Translations under genes and position numbers: made by a program
The notes under the pieces: generated by a model
Databases searched by the model: none
Told to the model about the DNA's origin: nothing
The model's input: only the letters and a program-made list of their open reading frames with translations
Shown here: piece by piece, positions 58,730 to 64,000 of the stretch
Layout: every line of letters begins with the position of its first letter
Numbering within the stretch: the first letter of the stretch is position 1
Origin: JAPPFW01 sp965200835
GTDB taxonomy: Bacteria > Actinomycetota > Acidimicrobiia > Spongiisociales > Spongiisociaceae
DNA length: 64,000 nucleotides
Reading direction: 5' to 3'
Assembly: GCA_965200835.1 (NCBI GenBank)
Contig: OZ241390.1
Coordinates: 2,728,001 to 2,792,000 of the forward strand

Positions 58730-59725
58730 GTGCGAGCTGTCGTGACCATCGGGCCAGGGGTGCTCGAGCTGGGAGAGGTCGAGGTTGCCCGAAGGAGCGA
58801 TACAGCCAGGCTGCGTCTGGATAGGGCCGGGATCTGTGGGACGGACCTCAAGATTCTCGAGGGTGCGACCGGGATCGACTATCCACGCGTACTCGGGCAT
58901 GAGATGGTGGCGACGGTGGTGGACTCCTCCCGCGGCGGGCGGATTCCTTGCGGGGCGAGGGTGCTGGTGAATCCTGGGATCCACTGCGGTGACTGCTACC
59001 TGTGCCAGCGGGACCGACCCCACCTGTGCCGCCGGGGCGGATTGTTGGGAAGGGACTTGGATGGGGTATTCGCCCATTCCGTGGACCTGCCCGAACGTTT
59101 CCTTCACCTGATTCCGGACGGGATCGGGACCGATGAGGCAGGGCTGTTGCAGGTGTTGGGAACGGTCGTTCATGCTCAGCGGCACGTGTCCATGCCGCGG
59201 GGTGACCTGGCGGTGGTCATCGGTCTGGGAGTATCCGGTCTACTGCACTTGCAGCTGCTGGGACGGAGCGGCGACCGGGTGATCGGTATTTCCCGGTCTC
59301 CCTGGAAGCTGGCCCTGGCTCGCGAGCTGGGCGCCTACGCAACAGCCCTCCCCGAGGAAGCGGCCTCGCTGGTCGAAGAAGCGTCCGGGGGACGGGGTGC
59401 CGACCTGGTGGTGGAAGCGGTGGGAAAGGTGGCCACCGTGTCCCAAGCGATCGAACTGTGCGGATGGGGCGGAGAAGTGATCGTCTACGGCACGGTGACG
59501 GATGCCGGGACCATCCCCTTCTACCAGCTCTACTTCAAGGAGATCACCCTGCACAGCCCAAGAGCTGCTCGCCCTAGCGACTATGACGCCGCCATCGCGC
59601 TGGCCGCGGCCGGCCAGGTCGAATTGGGCCGCCTGGTCACGGCCCGCTATCCCTTGCACCAGGCCGCCAAAGCATTCGAGGCGGCTGGGACCGGGGAGCA
59701 GCTCAAAGTCCTGCTCACCCGGTGA
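58730..59725 (+). CDS. Zinc-dependent medium-chain alcohol/polyol dehydrogenase
   Basis: A 331-residue GroES-plus-Rossmann protein starting at GTG 58730. Catalytic zinc ligands are in AGICGTDLKIL and LGHEMVATVV; the structural-zinc cysteines are in PGIHCGDCYLCQRDRPHLC. The nucleotide loop is VIGLGVSGLLHLQLLG. It is divergent from secG and head-to-tail with an M24 gene. The substrate is unknown; sorbitol- or threonine-dehydrogenase-like types are possible. Confidence 0.9.
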   Translation: MRAVVTIGPGVLELGEVEVARRSDTARLRLDRAGICGTDLKILEGATGIDYPRVLGHEMVATVVDSSRGGRIPCGARVLVNPGIHCGDCYLCQRDRPHLCRRGGLLGRDLDGVFAHSVDLPERFLHLIPDGIGTDEAGLLQVLGTVVHAQRHVSMPRGDLAVVIGLGVSGLLHLQLLGRSGDRVIGISRSPWKLALARELGAYATALPEEAASLVEEASGGRGADLVVEAVGKVATVSQAIELCGWGGEVIVYGTVTDAGTIPFYQLYFKEITLHSPRAARPSDYDAAIALAAAGQVELGRLVTARYPLHQAAKAFEAAGTGEQLKVLLTR

Positions 59726-59746
59726 CACCCTTCATCCTCGAGAAGG

Positions 59747-61033
59747 GTGAAGCCTGCCCGGTTAGTATCTGGCCCCAGTCGAGCAGGGAAGGACATGCGG
59801 GAGGCCTTTGGGGTTCTGAGCACGGACTGGAAGGAAGGCATCAACTGGGGGGCGGTCCGTAAGTGGCGACTCGAGCGTGCCAACCAGGCTATGAAGCGCT
59901 ACGGACTGGGCGCCCTGCTGCTCTTCTACGACGAGAACATGCGCTACGTGTCCTCCACCCTCACTCCGGGGTGGAACCGCCTGAAGCCCGGTCTCCGCTA
60001 TGTCGTGCTGATCGAGGACCAGCCTCCGATCGTTTACGAACAGGGTGATATCGGGTTCCACCTGAAGGTCCACAGTCCCTGGATACCCGAGGAGAACGTA
60101 CGTTACTCGTACGCCTGGATCAAAGGGGCGGTGGGACCTGCTTCCACCCAGCAGGTGCAGAAGTTCACCCGTTCCCTGATCGACGATCTGGAAGCAGCAG
60201 GGGTGCAGGACAAGCCGCTCGGGGTCGACTTCATCGACATCAATCTGGTCAGTGCCTTCCAGCAGCACGGCATCGAATGGACGGACGGGATGACCCCGAT
60301 GATGGAGGCTAGGGCCATCAAGAGTCCCGATGAGGTGAAGGCCTTCTCCATGGTGGGATCCATCTGTGACTATGTCCACTACGAGATCACCAACTTCATC
60401 AAACCGGGTATGACCGAGAATCAAGTGGCCGCCTTCGGGTTCGAGAAGCTCTACTCCATCCCCGGAATGGAGGATGTGGAAGATGTAATCGTCTCATCGG
60501 GTCCCAATGCCTGGCCCAACTGGCGCAACTTCTCAGACCGAATGATCCGCCCCGGGGATCTCGTGATCGTCGATCTGGCTGCCCTCACCTGGAACGGGTT
60601 CAAGAGCTGCGTGTATCGCACCTACTGCGTGGGTGGGAAACCCACCGACGAGATGCAGCGGGTCTATGACGAGGCCCACAAGTGGCTGTGGGACTCGATA
60701 GAGGCTACCGGCCCCGGGGTAACCACCGCCGAAGTGGCCTCCAAATGGCCGAGCGCCCGGGAAGTGTGGGGATACGAGGAGGAGGATCAGGCGGCAGCGA
60801 ACTTATGGGGCCACGGACTGGGTCTTGCGCAGTACGACCCACCGGTGATCTCTCGTATCTGGTCACTGGATCATCCCGTCGAGATCCAGCCCGGTATGAC
60901 CTTCGCCCTGGAGACCCAGCACGGGAAACTCCACGAGTTCGGAGTGCGCCTCGAAGAAATGCTGTATGTCACCGACACGGGTATCGAGCTGGTGTCTACG
61001 TATAAGTCTCACGAGATAGTCGTCGTCGACTGA
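59747..61033 (+). CDS. M24-fold (creatinase/aminopeptidase P-like) protein with Asp-to-Cys metal-site change
   Basis: A 428-residue pita-bread protein with an N-terminal creatinase-like domain (INWGAVRKWRLERA onward). Canonical M24 enzymes use Asp, Asp, His, Glu, Glu for two metals. Here Asp276 (VIVDLAALTWNGF), His356 (NLWGHGLGLAQYD), Glu389 (ALETQHG) and Glu403 (VRLEEML) are present, but the second Asp is Cys288 (FKSCVYRTYC). So it may be mononuclear or use the fold like creatinase, which needs no metal. A paralogue with the same change is at 62794. Substrate unknown. Confidence 0.85.
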   Translation: MKPARLVSGPSRAGKDMREAFGVLSTDWKEGINWGAVRKWRLERANQAMKRYGLGALLLFYDENMRYVSSTLTPGWNRLKPGLRYVVLIEDQPPIVYEQGDIGFHLKVHSPWIPEENVRYSYAWIKGAVGPASTQQVQKFTRSLIDDLEAAGVQDKPLGVDFIDINLVSAFQQHGIEWTDGMTPMMEARAIKSPDEVKAFSMVGSICDYVHYEITNFIKPGMTENQVAAFGFEKLYSIPGMEDVEDVIVSSGPNAWPNWRNFSDRMIRPGDLVIVDLAALTWNGFKSCVYRTYCVGGKPTDEMQRVYDEAHKWLWDSIEATGPGVTTAEVASKWPSAREVWGYEEEDQAAANLWGHGLGLAQYDPPVISRIWSLDHPVEIQPGMTFALETQHGKLHEFGVRLEEMLYVTDTGIELVSTYKSHEIVVVD

Positions 61034-61055
61034 GAGGGTCGTTCTGGACTGACCG

Positions 61056-62765
61056 ATGCCCGAGGTCGCCAGCCTCATCTGGCTGGATGAGGCTGATGCA
61101 ACGAACCCCAAGCTGGTAGGCGCCAAGGCCGCCCTGCTGGCGCAAGCGCGATCCCACGGACTACCTGTTTTGGACGGATTCGTGGTGCCGGTCGAGGCTT
61201 CGGCAACCGCGATCAGGGCGGCTGAGGCGTTGCTCGGATCTCGGAGACACTCGGGGGTGGCTCGTACGGCAGTCTTCGACCAGGGACCCGACCTGCTGCT
61301 GCACGAGAGCCTCGTCCGGGCGGCCCGCCGGCTGGGGGAAAACCTGGTGGTGCGATCGTCCAGCCGGGCCGAGGCGGAGGAACTATGGGCGGGGGCATTT
61401 GCTTCCTATCTGGACCTCAGGCCGGAGGAAGTGACGGTGGGGGTGGTGGGCTGCTGGGCCTCGATCTTCGCTCCCAAGTCGTTGGAGCGGGCCGAATGTG
61501 CTGGGATAACCCCGGCCGAGATCGGGATGGCGGTGCTGGTCCAGCCCCGGTTGTGGACCGCCTACGGGGGCGTGGCCACACTCCAGGAAAGCGGAGAGGT
61601 CATGGTGGCGGGCACGACCGGACATCCTGGCCCGATCGTCGCCGGTTGGGAAGAGGGTACGACTGCCGTGGTGGACAGGGATGGCTCGGTCCACGCTCCG
61701 AAGGACTCGCCGTTGAGCCACCAGCTAGTATCGAAGGTGGCTCACCTCGCCAGACGGACCTGGGACACGATCGGATGCGGCCACATCGAGTGGGCCGCCG
61801 ACCGGGACGGCACCCTCTACCTCCTCCAGGCGCAACACCGGACCCTTGGTCCGAGCCAGCATGCCGACCGGCAGGCAATCCCGTCCTGGCAGGACCGAGA
61901 TCCGCTCCTCGGCGATCTGGCAGGCATGATGACTCGCTTCCCGGGCCCGGTGGGCGAGCGCTGGGTGTGGCGATGGGCAGCCGGACTGGAAATCTCTGCG
62001 CCGACTGAGATAGTCGATGCCAACAAGCCAATACCGGTGATCGTCACCGAGCTACAGGAACGGGCCGCGGTGCTGGCAGCGCAGCGCTGGGGTGGGATGG
62101 CAGACAGGTCATCCCCGGAGGAGGTGTGGTCAGCTCTTCGCCGGGGCCAACCAGTCACACTCCTGGATCTCATCCGCCGGGCGGCGCCGGTCGATCCCCT
62201 GCTGGCGCGGACCCAGCTACGAGGGTTGGACGAGCTGGCGGCGGCTCTCGTGGCCGCCAGGGTGATCCCTCATGCAGGTTGGATGTGGTATCTGGATCCG
62301 GATTCACTGGAGAGATCGGAACCGCTCCGGGAAGGCGCCGGACAGCGGCCAGGGCTCGGTCCCTGGGATCCGTTCATCTATGGGGTGGCCGTCTCACAGG
62401 GCGAGATCCGATCCGGGTTCGCGGCGGCTTCCGGATGGGGCGCCGGACGGCTCCGGGCGGTGCGTACTCCGGACGAGGCGGCGCGGTTCTGCCCTCGCGA
62501 GGTCATCTTCGCCGACCGTCCGATCGGAAACGTGGCTCCCCTACTGTGGAATGCCGCCGGTCTGATCACGGCCGGAGGAAGCCCCGGTGCGCATCTGTTC
62601 GAGGTGGCGAGCGGGTTGGGCGTCCCGGCCGTGTGTGGCGTGAACGTCATGGAGATGATCGGCGACCCACACCGGCATCCGGACAACCCACTCGACCTGA
62701 TCGCGGCGGTCGATGGGGATGGCGGTCGCGTTGCCTTGTTGCCCTGTCCCCGACCCGCTCCATGA
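61056..62765 (+). CDS. PEP-synthase/PPDK-like ATP-dependent phosphotransferase
   Basis: A 569-residue protein. The N-terminal ATP-grasp domain of the pyruvate phosphate dikinase N type shows KLVGAKAALLAQARSHGLPV and LVVRSSSRAEAEELWAGAFA. The C-terminal swivelling phosphohistidine domain shows TAGGSPGAHLFEVASGLGVP with His513 at the phosphorylated position, though the usual TSH reads PGAH with one extra residue. There is no PEP/pyruvate TIM-barrel domain; the middle ~200 residues are unassigned. The layout resembles rifampicin phosphotransferase-like kinases. It lies 22 bp after the M24 gene. Confidence 0.8.
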   Translation: MPEVASLIWLDEADATNPKLVGAKAALLAQARSHGLPVLDGFVVPVEASATAIRAAEALLGSRRHSGVARTAVFDQGPDLLLHESLVRAARRLGENLVVRSSSRAEAEELWAGAFASYLDLRPEEVTVGVVGCWASIFAPKSLERAECAGITPAEIGMAVLVQPRLWTAYGGVATLQESGEVMVAGTTGHPGPIVAGWEEGTTAVVDRDGSVHAPKDSPLSHQLVSKVAHLARRTWDTIGCGHIEWAADRDGTLYLLQAQHRTLGPSQHADRQAIPSWQDRDPLLGDLAGMMTRFPGPVGERWVWRWAAGLEISAPTEIVDANKPIPVIVTELQERAAVLAAQRWGGMADRSSPEEVWSALRRGQPVTLLDLIRRAAPVDPLLARTQLRGLDELAAALVAARVIPHAGWMWYLDPDSLERSEPLREGAGQRPGLGPWDPFIYGVAVSQGEIRSGFAAASGWGAGRLRAVRTPDEAARFCPREVIFADRPIGNVAPLLWNAAGLITAGGSPGAHLFEVASGLGVPAVCGVNVMEMIGDPHRHPDNPLDLIAAVDGDGGRVALLPCPRPAP

Positions 62766-62793
62766 GCCGGCCCGAATCGATGCGATCCCGACG

Positions 62794-64000
62794 TCAGAAG
62801 TCTATGACGGTGATCTCGTCGACTGGCCAACGGGTCAGGACTTCGGCACCTGTTTCCCGCACCACGATCATCTCTTCCACCCGCATCCCGTAGCGGCCGT
62901 CGGGCTCCTGGGTCTCGACCGCCATGGTCATACCCTCCAGGAGCTCGATGGGATGGTCGATCGAGATGCCCCTCCAGATCAGCGGGCGCTCGTACAGCTG
63001 CAGACCCAGGCCGTGGGCCCATTGGTTGGTGGTCATCTGCCAGTAGTGCTCGGCGCCGTACCAGTCCATCCGCTCACCCTCCCGGTCCGGGAAGTGCCGG
63101 GCAACCTCACCGGTGGTGACACCCGGGCGGATAGCCTCGATGACGTCGTACATCCAGTCACGGGCCCGCCGGTAGGCATCATGGGAACGCTGCTTGGGCT
63201 TGCCGATCGAGAAGGTGCGGTAGTAGCACGAGCGATAGCCTTGGAAAGTGGCGCTGTAGAAGTCGGCATACATGATGTCGCCCGGCCGGAGGATCCGGTC
63301 GGTGGTATTTGCCTGGTGCTTCGGCCAGGTATTGGGGCCGCTGGTCAGATAACCCCCCTCCACGGTGCCTCCCCGACGCAGGATGGCCTCCACCGCCGCC
63401 CCCCATACTTCCTGCTCGGGAACTCCCGGCTCGGCTGCCTTCTTGATCGCCATGAAACCGGCTTCGCAGATGGCCGACAGCACCCGCAGGCATTCGACCT
63501 CGTCGCGGGTCTTGGTCTGGCGAGCGGTGTGGAGGGCGTCGGCCGCTCCGGCGCGCACTTCCAGGCCCCGCTCTCCCAACTTGGCGGCCAGCGCCGGCTG
63601 GGTCGAGTCGATCCCGATCGGGTCGTGCTGCACTCCGTAGTCGTGGGCCGCTTCCACGATCAGGTCCGCCATGGTGTCGAGCAGGAACTCCCGAGCCGAG
63701 GGGGATCCGCTGGCGCGGGGAACATTGCCCAGTCCGGGCGCGGCGTAGCGGATGTCGGGCAGCCACGGGCAGTGGGCGCGCTCGTTGCTGGCGTGATCGG
63801 CCGTGTCCCAATGGACCACCTCTCCGCCGGCGGTCAGGAAGCTGTAATGATCCGCCCCCGATCCGCCCAGCATGGCCAGGCCGGTGACGTACCGGATGTT
63901 GGGGTCGTCCAGCAAGAGCACCGAGCCCAGCCCGGCCTCGGCGATGCGGCGCTGGGCTCGCGCCTTGCGCTCGTCCCGCATCCGGGCCATGTTGATCCGC
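62794..64000 (-). CDS. M24-fold protein with Asp-to-Cys metal-site change (partial, runs off right edge)
   Basis: At least 398 residues, paralogous to the M24 protein at 59747. The same ligand pattern occurs, numbered from Met at 63990: Asp243 (MYADFYSATFQGY), Cys255 (RSCYYRTF) in place of Asp, His326 (QWAHGLGLQLYE), Glu359 (AVETQ) and Glu372 (MRVEEM). Codons before that ATG read Arg-Ile-Asn and align with the INWGAVR of the paralogue, so the true start lies outside the window. It is convergent with the PEP-synthase-like gene, 28 bp apart. Confidence 0.85.
   Translation of the reverse strand, partial: RINMARMRDERKARAQRRIAEAGLGSVLLLDDPNIRYVTGLAMLGGSGADHYSFLTAGGEVVHWDTADHASNERAHCPWLPDIRYAAPGLGNVPRASGSPSAREFLLDTMADLIVEAAHDYGVQHDPIGIDSTQPALAAKLGERGLEVRAGAADALHTARQTKTRDEVECLRVLSAICEAGFMAIKKAAEPGVPEQEVWGAAVEAILRRGGTVEGGYLTSGPNTWPKHQANTTDRILRPGDIMYADFYSATFQGYRSCYYRTFSIGKPKQRSHDAYRRARDWMYDVIEAIRPGVTTGEVARHFPDREGERMDWYGAEHYWQMTTNQWAHGLGLQLYERPLIWRGISIDHPIELLEGMTMAVETQEPDGRYGMRVEEMIVVRETGAEVLTRWPVDEITVIDF

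Noticed and set aside
1..64000. CRISPR arrays, insertion sequences, rRNA genes
   Set aside because: No regularly spaced repeats, transposase motifs or rRNA segments were seen on reading the window.

Overview
The window is a high-GC bacterial chromosome segment, densely coding with many 4-bp start/stop overlaps (ATGA, GTGA, TTGA). Mycothiol genes (mshD, mscR), a complete Pup-proteasome locus and the gene order of two housekeeping regions point to Actinomycetota. SLH modules with a VLAPW core joined to CAP or RCC1-like domains, and several proteins without close mycobacterial counterparts, suggest a deep lineage such as Acidimicrobiia. That last step is inference.

Layout. 1-2200: end of an unknown gene and thrS. 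2200-7700: mshD, a zinc-ribbon membrane protein, a rearranged zone with a 332-bp near-perfect direct repeat around a small gene and a decayed DMT-transporter fragment, an intact DMT transporter, and a lipase gene broken by one in-frame stop. 7700-12600: a MerR regulator, a DUF151 nuclease, an HPRT-like enzyme, a D,D-carboxypeptidase, a second MerR (FtsR-like), an FHA protein (GarA-like), pgsA and tRNA-Pro. This resembles the mycobacterial pgsA2/garA/Rv1828-1830 region. 12600-24900: der, ispH, cmk, aroA, a pseudouridine synthase, a DksA-like protein, xerD, pyrG, recN, nadK and tlyA, matching the mycobacterial tlyA-to-engA order. 25000-28600: rhomboid protease, an overlooked 52-residue membrane/coiled-coil protein, NUDIX, GNAT, DUF4193 and a lipid kinase.

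28571-45500 is the Pup-proteasome locus, read on the minus strand as trmI, mpa/ARC, dop, pup, prcB, prcA, pafA, then an insertion (SLC13-type carrier, CAP-domain protein, DUF3039 protein), then pafB, pafC, tatA/B, tatC, helY. Pup ends in GGE, so it should not need deamidation before ligation. 45500-48400 holds small membrane proteins and two tandem DMT transporters.

48500-64000 is accessory and probably catabolic. It has a MtaA/MtbA-type zinc methyltransferase with a corrinoid protein but no visible substrate methyltransferase, a frameshifted SLH/RCC1-like surface protein, a VOC protein, a hydroxyacid dehydrogenase, an unknown protein with an internal duplication, a gamma-carbonic-anhydrase-like protein, a repeat-rich coiled-coil membrane protein, tRNA-Leu, a mycothiol-dependent formaldehyde dehydrogenase with an MBL-fold partner, secG, and a final cluster of a zinc dehydrogenase, a PEP-synthase-like phosphotransferase and two M24 'peptidases'. 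In both M24 proteins a canonical metal-ligand Asp is replaced by Cys. This last cluster is the best candidate for an undescribed pathway. No CRISPR array, insertion sequence or prophage was seen.
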